The notes under the pieces were generated by a model. It was not told the origin of the DNA. It saw only the letters and a list, made by a program, of their open reading frames with translations, and searched no databases. Both the position numbers and the translations under genes were made by a program. 17,917 nt of DNA from Lentisphaeria bacterium (GTDB lineage Bacteria; Verrucomicrobiota; Lentisphaeria; Oligosphaerales; Oligosphaeraceae). Of the stretch, positions 7,927-14,132 are shown piece after piece. The stretch spans positions 1 through 17,917 of the forward strand of contig JAQVUB010000009.1 of assembly GCA_028699735.1 (NCBI GenBank). Reading direction: 5' to 3'. Positions within the stretch are counted from its first letter, which is position 1; the number at the start of each line of letters is the position of its first letter.

Positions 7927-7950
7927 CCTGTCCCCTGCCCCCTGCACCCT
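7927..7950 (+). repeat. Short 7-mer tandem repeat
   Basis: CCTGTCC, CCTGCCC, CCTGCAC and a partial CCT follow one another in the gap before aroB. The unit length matches the 7-mer of the two minisatellites, but the sequence differs. Confidence 0.5.
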
Positions 7951-7958
7951 TTCTCCGG

Positions 7959-7988
7959 TTGGTCAACTGTATTTTCAGAGCATATAGT
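7959..7988 (+). promoter_or_regulatory. Candidate promoter for aroB
   Basis: TTGGTC (7959-7964), an 18-bp spacer and TATAGT (7983-7988) lie about 47 bp before the aroB start. No other credible promoter is visible between the PHP gene and aroB. Confidence 0.33.
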
Positions 7989-8034
7989 ATAAATTCAACC
8001 AGGGACGTTTTGATTTCAGTGGAGAGAATAAAGC

Positions 8035-9075
8035 ATGAGGAGAATATCAGTCAGAACCGGCAAACCCTATGAGGTGCATATTGAAGCCGGGATTCTGCAG
8101 AGGGTGGGTAAACTTCTGGCGACTCAGGGATTGCACGGCAAAATTGCCTTGATTAGCGATGATCGCGTCTGGTCCCTGCACGGGACAAGCGTCAGCAAAG
8201 CAATGACAGAAGCCGGCTTTCAGTTGGTAACGTATGCCTTTCCCAATGGCGAAGAATCCAAAAACATGGATACCGTCTCCCGGATTCTCGAGTTCCTTGC
8301 AGAAAATTCCATGACCCGTTCAGATCTGATTGTTGCGTTGGGCGGGGGGGTCGTTGGTGACATTGCCGGCTTTTGTGCTGCGATTTACCTGCGTGGCATT
8401 CGTTTTGTACAGCTGCCCACGACGCTGCTGGCGGCCATTGATTCATCGGTTGGCGGCAAAACGGGGGTTGATCTGAGCAGCGGCAAAAATATGGCAGGAG
8501 CCTTCTGGCAGCCGGAATTGGTTCTTTGCGATCCGGATGTGCTCAATACGCTGCCTGACGAGATATTCAATGAGGGAGTGGCTGAGGCGATCAAATATGG
8601 GGTTATTGCCGACCGGGAGCTGTTTGAGTTGCTGGCTGCAGGGCGCCTGCAAAACGAACTCGAGCAAGTCATCGAACGCTGTGTGCAGATCAAGAGTCAG
8701 CTGGTCAGTGAAGATGAATTTGATTGCGGAAACCGGCAACTGCTGAATTTCGGACATACAATCGGACATGCCGTCGAAAAATGCAGCAATTTCCGCCTGC
8801 GACATGGACAAGCAGTCGCCATAGGCATGGTCATGATGGCGCAAATTGCCTGGCAAAAAGGCTGGTCCGCTGAAAATTGCGAGGCACCCATCCGGAAGGT
8901 GCTTTCCCGCTTCCAGCTGCCATTGGAATCGCCGTATGATTTCCGCAGCCTGAGCACTGCCATGCTCGCTGACAAAAAACGCAAGGGAGGCGAAATTACC
9001 CTGGTCATTCCGGAACACATCGGTAAGGCTGTCCTGAAACGCATCCCCGTTGAAGAATTACCGGGCTTGGCCTGA
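8035..9075 (+). CDS. aroB: 3-dehydroquinate synthase
   Basis: Converts DAHP to 3-dehydroquinate, the second shikimate-pathway step, in the cytoplasm with NAD and a divalent metal. The 346-residue length is normal. The NAD-binding loop GGGVVGDIAGF is at 103-113, followed by PTTLLAAIDSSVGGKTGVD and KNMAGAFWQP. Metal ligands are Glu184 (GVAEAIKYG), His241 (NFGHTIGHAVE) and His257 (HGQAVAIGM); the 16-residue spacing of the two His matches the family. GGAGAG (8021-8026) lies 8 nt before the ATG. It is the first gene of an aroB-aroA-aroC run on this strand, but a 213-bp palindromic element separates it from aroA, so cotranscription may be partly interrupted. All key residues are intact. Confidence 0.97.
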   Translation: MRRISVRTGKPYEVHIEAGILQRVGKLLATQGLHGKIALISDDRVWSLHGTSVSKAMTEAGFQLVTYAFPNGEESKNMDTVSRILEFLAENSMTRSDLIVALGGGVVGDIAGFCAAIYLRGIRFVQLPTTLLAAIDSSVGGKTGVDLSSGKNMAGAFWQPELVLCDPDVLNTLPDEIFNEGVAEAIKYGVIADRELFELLAAGRLQNELEQVIERCVQIKSQLVSEDEFDCGNRQLLNFGHTIGHAVEKCSNFRLRHGQAVAIGMVMMAQIAWQKGWSAENCEAPIRKVLSRFQLPLESPYDFRSLSTAMLADKKRKGGEITLVIPEHIGKAVLKRIPVEELPGLA

Positions 9076-9095
9076 AACAGCGTGCTTTAAATAGG

Positions 9096-9308
9096 ATTTT
9101 TAACAACGAAAATACACAAAAAAACACGAACTCTTTATAAGGTTGTTGCGGTAACGCATAGACCTGCCTGAGAACATCACCTCTGACGCAACTCCATCAA
9201 AGCCGACCTTACCACAGGCGGATTTTTCCAGAGAGGGCTCATCCGTCAAAGCAACAACCCTTAATTAATTTTCGTGCCTTTTCGTGTCTTTTCGTTATTG
9301 AAAAAGAA
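9096..9308. repeat. Inverted-repeat element 2, between aroB and aroA
   Basis: The left arm reads TTTTTAACAACGAAAATACAC, continues to CACGAACTC and ends in GGTTGTTGC (9141-9149). The right arm starts GCAACAACC (9251-9259) and, as reverse complement, ends in TAACGAAAAGACACGAAAAG and GCACGAAAA. The GGTTGTTGC/GCAACAACC inner stem is perfect; the outer arms pair imperfectly. The 100-nt loop has no gene. It fills almost the whole aroB-aroA gap, and its right edge lies about 6 bp before the aroA start codon. Confidence 0.78.
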
Positions 9309-9313
9309 TTTTT

Positions 9314-10573
9314 ATGAATATCCGAATTGAACCTGCAAGTTTAAGCGGCAGCACGGTGGCGCCGCCATCCAAATCCGCGGCTCACCGGGTGCTGATTGCC
9401 GCCGCACTGGCCACGCACAGCACAGAAATCATCCTGCCGGAGGAATCTGAGGATATTCAGGCCACCCGTGAATGCCTGCAGGCGCTTGGAGCACAATGCC
9501 GGCGCGATAATGGAGTTCTGCAAATCAACCCGATCAATACCGGGCTGCCTTCTGCCGAGCTCGATTGCTGCGAAAGTGGTTCCACCCTGCGATTCCTGCT
9601 GCCAGTTGCAGCCAGCCTCGGCAAGCCGGTGACGTTCCGCGGAAGAGGCCGCTTGCCGGATCGCCCGCTTTCCCCATTTCTCGAAGAACTGCAAGCGCAC
9701 GGTTGCCAGTTTTCCGCGCAGAGGCTTCCCTTTGTTCTGTCCGGAAAACTGCAGCCGGGCTGTTTTCAGCTGCCGGGAAATATCAGCTCCCAGTTTATCT
9801 CAGGACTGCTCTTTGCACTGCCAGGATTGCCGCAGGACAGCTCCATTGAACTCAGTACAGACCTCGAATCCTCCGGATATGTCGATCTGACTAGAGAAAT
9901 CCTCGCACAGTTCGGAATCGTCATCCAGCAGGAAAAACGAATCTTCCGAATTCCGGGAAACCAGAGTTATATCTCTCCCGGAAAAATAGTCATCGAAGGT
10001 GACTGGTCCAATGCCGCATTTTTTCTGGCGGCAGGTGCTCTGTCTGGCCCGCTGGAATGCCGCGGTCTGAAAGCCAACTCCAGTCAGGGAGATAAGCGAA
10101 TCCTTCAGGAATTGCGGCGTTTTGGTGCACAGGTGGACGAACAATCCGGCCGGGTCGTAGTATCACCGGGCACTCTGAACGGGTGCCGGATTGATGTTGG
10201 CGAAATTCCCGATCTACTGCCGATTCTGGCGGTGGTCGCTGCCTTTGCCAAAGGCAGCAGCACCCTGTACAATGCCGCCCGGCTTCGGCTGAAGGAAAGC
10301 GACCGTCTGACCGCCGTACGCAATATGCTGCTGACGTTAGGCGGCAAAGCAGAGGAAACGCCAGATTCCCTGATTATTCATGGGCAGGATCAACTGCTGG
10401 GCGGACTCGTCGACAGCTGCAATGATCACCGCATCGTCATGGCTGCCTCCATCGCTGCATGCCGTTGCCAAAATCCGGTCTGCGTCCGTAATGCGCAGGT
10501 AGTCAGCAAATCCTGGCCGAATTTCTTCTCCGTATATGCCAGTCTGGGAGGCCAAGCAAACCATGTCATCTGA
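9314..10573 (+). CDS. aroA: 3-phosphoshikimate 1-carboxyvinyltransferase (EPSP synthase)
   Basis: Joins shikimate-3-phosphate and phosphoenolpyruvate to form EPSP. The 419-residue length is normal. The N-terminal PPSKSAAHRVLIAAAL supplies Lys20 and Arg25. The phosphoenolpyruvate loop reads ESGSTLRFL (87-95) where E. coli has a NAGTAMR-type sequence. Further blocks are EGDWSNAAFFLAAG (228-241), the catalytic Asp300 in IPDLLPILAV, RLKESDRL (325-332), the Asn-Asp-His-Arg block (370-373) and the C-terminal Lys399 in VVSKSWPNFF. All expected catalytic residues are present. The ATG at 9314 has no Shine-Dalgarno; the preceding bases are the A/T-rich end of repeat element 2. It overlaps aroC by 11 bp, implying coupled translation. 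Confidence 0.97.
   Translation: MNIRIEPASLSGSTVAPPSKSAAHRVLIAAALATHSTEIILPEESEDIQATRECLQALGAQCRRDNGVLQINPINTGLPSAELDCCESGSTLRFLLPVAASLGKPVTFRGRGRLPDRPLSPFLEELQAHGCQFSAQRLPFVLSGKLQPGCFQLPGNISSQFISGLLFALPGLPQDSSIELSTDLESSGYVDLTREILAQFGIVIQQEKRIFRIPGNQSYISPGKIVIEGDWSNAAFFLAAGALSGPLECRGLKANSSQGDKRILQELRRFGAQVDEQSGRVVVSPGTLNGCRIDVGEIPDLLPILAVVAAFAKGSSTLYNAARLRLKESDRLTAVRNMLLTLGGKAEETPDSLIIHGQDQLLGGLVDSCNDHRIVMAASIAACRCQNPVCVRNAQVVSKSWPNFFSVYASLGGQANHVI
10546..10551 (+). promoter_or_regulatory. Shine-Dalgarno for aroC within aroA
   Basis: GGGAGG lies inside the aroA 3' end, 11 nt before the ATG at 10563. It supports that start over an upstream in-frame codon at 10536. Confidence 0.55.
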
Positions 10574-11642
10574 ATTCGGAAAAATTCTCAAAGTCAGTAT
10601 CTTTGGTCAGTCTCACGGGGAAGGGATTGGGGTGGTGATCAATGGTCTGCCGCCCGGCGAAACGCTCGATCTGGATGCCATTGATGCCTTCATGAGACGC
10701 CGTGCACCAGGTCGCAGCCCCCTGTCCACACCGCGTCAGGAAGCCGACAAACCCGAATTCATCGCCGGGCTTCTGGGCAATGTCACCTGCGGTGCCCCGC
10801 TGTGCGCTCTGATCCGCAACCGGGATACCCGTTCCGGAGATTATGAGCAACTGCGCGATGTCCCACGCCCCGGGCATGCCGACTATCCGGCAACCATACG
10901 CTACAAGGGAGCCCAGGATCTGCGCGGAGGCGGACATTTTTCTGGACGTCTGACCGCACCGCTGTGTATCGCCGGCGCAATCTGCCTGCAGCTGCTGGCA
11001 AAACGTGGTATCTTTATCGGGGCGCATATTGCTGCAGTAGCGGATATTGATGATGATCCCCTGCCGGAACAGGATCTCAATGAGGAATTTCTGCAGCGGA
11101 TTTCTACGAAGTCTTTTGCAGTGATCAATGATGCCGCCGGTGAAAAGATGCAGCAGGCTATACTGGCGGCAGCCAACGACGAGGATTCTGTCGGCGGCAT
11201 TATCGAATGCTGTGCAATCAATTTCCCGGCAGGTATCGGCAATCCCATGTATGAAGGGCTCGACAACCGCCTGGCGCAGGCCATCTTCGGCATCCCGGCC
11301 ATCAAAGGCCTGGAATTCGGCAGCGGCTTTGCCGGCTCGCGACTGCGCGGTTCAGCCAATAATGATCCCTGGATTCTGCAGGATGGCAAGGTGCGCACGA
11401 CCAGCAATCACCATGGCGGCATTCTTGGAGGTCTGAGCAGCGGCATGCCCCTCGTATACCGGGTGGCCGTCAAACCGACGCCTTCCATCGCCAAAACCCA
11501 GCAGTCCGTCAGCCTGTCACGACAGGAAAATACACCGTTAAGCATCAAGGGGCGCCATGACCCCTGTATTGTCCCAAGGGCAATCCCCTGCCTCGAAGCA
11601 GTGACTGCAATCGTCCTCCTCGACCTCCTCCTTGAACAGTAA
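10563..11642 (+). CDS. aroC: Chorismate synthase
   Basis: Makes chorismate from EPSP with reduced FMN, the last step of the shared aromatic pathway. It has about 359 residues from the chosen ATG. Family blocks in order: FGQSHGEGIGVVINGLPPG with the catalytic His18, RRRAPGRSPLSTPRQEAD, RPGHADYPATIRY, GGGHFSGRLTAP, DSVGGIIEC, GLEFGSGFAGSRLRGSANND, TTSNHHGGILGGLSSGMPL, and GRHDPCIVPRAIPCLEA near the end. The start follows GGGAGG and overlaps aroA by 11 bp. The last Gln codon and the TAA stop lie inside the long perfect inverted repeat shared with lpxD, so this C terminus may have been shaped by the repeat. Confidence 0.97.
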   Translation: MSSEFGKILKVSIFGQSHGEGIGVVINGLPPGETLDLDAIDAFMRRRAPGRSPLSTPRQEADKPEFIAGLLGNVTCGAPLCALIRNRDTRSGDYEQLRDVPRPGHADYPATIRYKGAQDLRGGGHFSGRLTAPLCIAGAICLQLLAKRGIFIGAHIAAVADIDDDPLPEQDLNEEFLQRISTKSFAVINDAAGEKMQQAILAAANDEDSVGGIIECCAINFPAGIGNPMYEGLDNRLAQAIFGIPAIKGLEFGSGFAGSRLRGSANNDPWILQDGKVRTTSNHHGGILGGLSSGMPLVYRVAVKPTPSIAKTQQSVSLSRQENTPLSIKGRHDPCIVPRAIPCLEAVTAIVLLDLLLEQ

Positions 11643-11778
11643 TTTTTTAACAACGAAAAAACACGAAGAAACACGAAAAAAAATCCGGGGAAAGGACGAC
11701 GCGGGCAAACAGTCAACATCCCTTCCCGGATTTTTTTTCGTGTTTCTTCGTGTTTTTTCGTTGTTAAAAAATTACTGT
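11636..11778. repeat. Inverted-repeat element 3, 53-bp perfect palindrome arms between aroC and lpxD
   Basis: The left arm begins ACAGTAATTTTTTAACAACG (11636) and continues with AAAAAACACGAAGAAACACG, A8 and TCCGGG. The right arm (11721-11778) is its exact reverse complement for 53 bp, after which only two single-base indels occur. The loop is about 25 nt. The outer six bases of each arm hold the final Gln codon and stop of aroC and lpxD. The repeat-unit spacing of CACGAA is 10 bp. Confidence 0.93.
11676..11738. terminator. Possible bidirectional terminator core of element 3
   Basis: A8-TCCGGGGAAAGG is paired with CCTTCCCGGA-T8. Read on either strand this gives a GC-containing stem directly followed by eight T, the form of a Rho-independent terminator. 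Its position between convergent aroC and lpxD fits. The longer outer pairing is not needed for termination. Confidence 0.5.
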
Positions 11779-12821
11779 CCTATTTTCTTTTTTAGTTCGT
11801 CCAAATCGGCCTGGAGCTGTTTGAGCAGTGCGCCCGTTTTATCCAGACGACCGATATACAGTTGCTGACGGGCGAATTCACGTCGATCCATCGCTGGAGA
11901 CCCCATGACGATTGAACCCGGTTCGAGATTTTTTGAGACGCCGGCCTGTCCCATGACAATACTGCCATCGCCAATATGCAGATGTCCGGCCAGCCCCGCC
12001 TGCCCGGCCAGGATCACCCCTTTGCCAAGCCGGCTGCTGCCGGCAATGCCGACCTGAGCGACAATCATACCGTCCTCGCCAACCTCGACATTATGACCAA
12101 CCTGTACCAGATTGTCGATCTTCGTTCCGCGACGAATCCACGTGCGCCCGAAACGAGCCCGGTCAACACAGGAATTGGCTCCGATCTCGACATCATCATC
12201 AATCTGAACAATACCCACCTGCGCTATCTTTTCATGACCAGAAGGCCCGGTTTTGTACCCGAAACCATCAGCCCCAATCACTACGCCGGCATGTAAAATC
12301 ACCCGGTTACCAAGCAGGCAGCGTTCACGAATGACGACATTCGGATAAAGCAGGCAGGCCGAGCCAACGCTGCATTTGCGCCCAATGTAGACATTCGGCA
12401 GCAAAACCGTATTTTCACCAATGCTGGCATCCTCTTCAATGATCACACCTGCGCCAATATGTGCCGAGGCAGGAACGCTGGCACGCGGACTGATCACTGC
12501 AGACGCATGAATGCCCGGCAAGTATTTTTCCGGCGGCGGCGTAAACAAGGCGATGACCCCATTAAACGCATCTGATGGGCTTGCACAAACGATCCAGGCA
12601 CGCCCTTCCGGCGGAGCAACCTCAAATTCCACCGGCACCAGGACTACCCCCGCTTTCGAAGGCAATACCTGATCACGATACTTTTCATTGCCAAGAAAGG
12701 ATACATCCAGGTCGGTGGCTTCGGATAGAGAGGCGACTCCCTGAAGCGGTTGATGACAAACCCCGCGCAGCGTCCCTCCTACCAGCTCAGCAATCTCCTG
12801 AGCAGTTTTTTCCAGCAGCAT
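11772..12821 (-). CDS. lpxD: UDP-3-O-(3-hydroxyacyl)glucosamine N-acyltransferase
   Basis: Adds the second acyl chain in lipid A synthesis, using acyl-ACP, on the cytoplasmic side of the inner membrane. The 349 residues match the family. The N-terminal uridine-binding domain (TAQEIAELVGGTLRG, LQGVASLSEATDLDVSFLGN) spans about 1-100. Hexapeptide repeats of the left-handed beta helix run from about 104 to 310 (for example VIIEEDASIGENTVLLPNV and VIGADGFGYK). The catalytic His243 sits in IDNLVQVGHNVEVG. The C-terminal helix is LKQLQADLDELKKKIG. AGGAG lies 6 nt before the ATG. It is downstream of skp on the same strand, the order seen in many Gram-negatives, but separated by 231 bp holding element 4. 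Its last Gln codon and stop are inside element 3. Confidence 0.97.
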   Translation of the reverse strand: MLLEKTAQEIAELVGGTLRGVCHQPLQGVASLSEATDLDVSFLGNEKYRDQVLPSKAGVVLVPVEFEVAPPEGRAWIVCASPSDAFNGVIALFTPPPEKYLPGIHASAVISPRASVPASAHIGAGVIIEEDASIGENTVLLPNVYIGRKCSVGSACLLYPNVVIRERCLLGNRVILHAGVVIGADGFGYKTGPSGHEKIAQVGIVQIDDDVEIGANSCVDRARFGRTWIRRGTKIDNLVQVGHNVEVGEDGMIVAQVGIAGSSRLGKGVILAGQAGLAGHLHIGDGSIVMGQAGVSKNLEPGSIVMGSPAMDRREFARQQLYIGRLDKTGALLKQLQADLDELKKKIGQ

Positions 12822-12891
12822 AATGGACTCCTGATCGAAGAAAAATAATAATCAAGGTAATGCGTCAGATTAGCCCAGGTAACAGAGAATC

Positions 12892-13018
12892 TTTTTAACC
12901 ACGAAAAACACAAACTGACACGAAAAAAATTCATGGAAAATACAACGCATGAAAAGCATACAACGTCACTTCCATGAATTTTTTCGTGTCATTTCGTGCC
13001 TTTCGTGGTTAAAAAAAA
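12892..13018. repeat. Inverted-repeat element 4, between skp and lpxD
   Basis: The left arm reads TTTTTAACCACGAAAAACAC, then AAACTGACACGAAAAAAA and TTCATGGAA. The right arm reverse complement reads TTTAACCACGAAAGGCACG, AAATGACACG, A6 and TTCATGGAA. The 9-bp inner stem TTCATGGAA/TTCCATGAA is perfect. Both arms carry AACCACG where elements 1, 2, 3 and 6 carry AACAACG or near it, so the arms have changed together. The loop has a direct repeat of TACAACG. Confidence 0.85.
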
Positions 13019-13052
13019 TACCATTGCCTCCCAGCGTGACTGACGTGTTACA

Positions 13053-13697
13053 TTATTTCGTTGCAGGGGTTTCGGAGCTTTCCGCGGCTTTTTTCTTCAG
13101 TGCCTCGACTTTGTTCCGGGCTTCCTGAAGTTCGCTTTCATGTCCACGGTTGATGTTGCTGACGATGTCGTCCGTGATCTCCTGTTCCTTCGGGTAAACC
13201 AGCAGAACCGGCACCCGGTTCAGAGAACGTCCGGAGACCTCGTAGACATGTGTAAAGCCTTTTTCTGTGGAGTACCGCTGTACCTGTTCGGTCAGATCCT
13301 TGATCAGGCCTTCCTCGACGGTTCCGCGGGTATTCTGCAAAGACTGCATTCCTTCCTGACGGAATTTCATCAACTCATCGCGTTTGACCTGCAAACGTTC
13401 CATCAGAACTCCGAGTTTCCGGCGGCTGTCCTCACGCGCCTCCTGGCTGAGCAGCTCATTCTTCATGTCAGACTCCGTGCGTTGCGCCTCTTTCAGGGAA
13501 CTCTGATATTCATCCCGCATGATCGCATGGCGCTCTTCAAAATCCTGTTTTTGCATTTCAAACTGAAAATTCTCCTGGACGGTCTTGTAATAATTCTCGA
13601 AGACCTTTTCCATATTCAGATAAGCGACCTTGTCAGCTGCCTGTATAGCAATCAGACCGCAAAGCATAAAGGCGACCGTAAACAGACGGATTTTCAT
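13053..13697 (-). CDS. skp: Skp/OmpH-family periplasmic chaperone
   Basis: A 214-residue secreted protein predicted to carry unfolded outer-membrane proteins across the periplasm. Residues 1-20 (MKIRLFTVAFMLCGLIAIQA) form a signal peptide with a likely cut before ADK. The mature start KVAYLNMEKVFENYYKTVQE matches the OmpH family. About residues 45-130 are charged heptad-like helices, rich in Glu, Lys and Gln, as in the tentacle coiled coils of Skp. The C-terminal beta part includes KGFTHVYEVSGRSLNRVPVLLVY. A further charged tail (HESELQEARNKVEALKKKA) extends past the usual end, so it is somewhat longer than E. coli Skp. AGGAG lies 7 nt before the ATG. lpxD follows on the same strand; no bamA is visible upstream. 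Confidence 0.88.
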   Translation of the reverse strand: MKIRLFTVAFMLCGLIAIQAADKVAYLNMEKVFENYYKTVQENFQFEMQKQDFEERHAIMRDEYQSSLKEAQRTESDMKNELLSQEAREDSRRKLGVLMERLQVKRDELMKFRQEGMQSLQNTRGTVEEGLIKDLTEQVQRYSTEKGFTHVYEVSGRSLNRVPVLLVYPKEQEITDDIVSNINRGHESELQEARNKVEALKKKAAESSETPATK

Positions 13698-13832
13698 TCA
13701 TTTCTCCTGATCATGAGTTCCACTGGAAATAACCGTTTTCGACACGTGGTAAAAAAATACATCCAAAATGCCACTTTACAACCCATCACCCCGCAAAACC
13801 ATGCCAAGTAACTAGACCCCATGCAAAAAGGA

Positions 13833-14102
13833 TAACCACGGAATGCACGGAAAACCTGGGGTGGGCTTAGCGCCCACAGCCTACAGTTTTCAGTTGATTG
13901 CGGTCTGCCGGTTGTCCATTCAGTCCCTCGTCCCTCGTCCATCGTCCATAGGGTCCATAGGGTCCATAGGGTCCATAGGGTCCATAGGTCCATAGGGTCC
14001 CTCGTCCCTCGTCCCTCGTCCATCGTCCCTCGTCCATCGTCCATAGGATCCATGCCGCCCACAGCCCACCCCAAGTTTTCCGTGTTTTTCGTGGTAAAAA
14101 AA
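13833..14102. repeat. Composite inverted-repeat element 5, between GH3 gene and skp
   Basis: The left arm reads ATAACCACGGAATGCACGG, then AAAACCTGGGGTGGGCT, and is followed by CGCCCAC, which pairs back to GTGGGC. The right arm (14064-14102), reversed, reads TTTACCACGAAAAACACGG, then AAAACTTGGGGTGGGCT. The arms pair over about 34 bp. Between them lies a 130-bp minisatellite. The build matches element 1: same outer motif, same CTTGGGGTGGGCT segment, same repeat units. It fills the 434-bp gap between skp and the GH3 gene; open frames across it (Trp-Thr-Leu repeats) are artefacts of the tandem tract. Confidence 0.82.
13923..14053. repeat. Minisatellite of 7-mers and 9-mers inside element 5
   Basis: Units of CGTCCCT and CGTCCAT (7 bp) flank a central run of the 9-mer GTCCATAGG repeated about six times, one copy lacking a base. 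The 9-mer is the 7-mer with its CG replaced by AGGG. The same units occur at 4505-4590. Confidence 0.9.
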
Positions 14103-14132
14103 TGAGTTGTGTGCGCCAGGCCGCTCCGAGTC
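14103..14132 (+). repeat. Flanking module copy 2
   Basis: TGAGTTGTGTGCGCCAGGCC directly follows the A-run that ends element 5 and runs into the GH3 stop codon. It aligns without gaps at 21 of 30 positions to the module at 4896 and 18 of 30 to the one at 16411. Confidence 0.45.

Noticed and set aside
9300..9313. AAAAAGAA as a true aroA ribosome site
   Set aside because: It lacks a GGAG core and belongs to the element's A/T-rich edge; at best it is a weak site.
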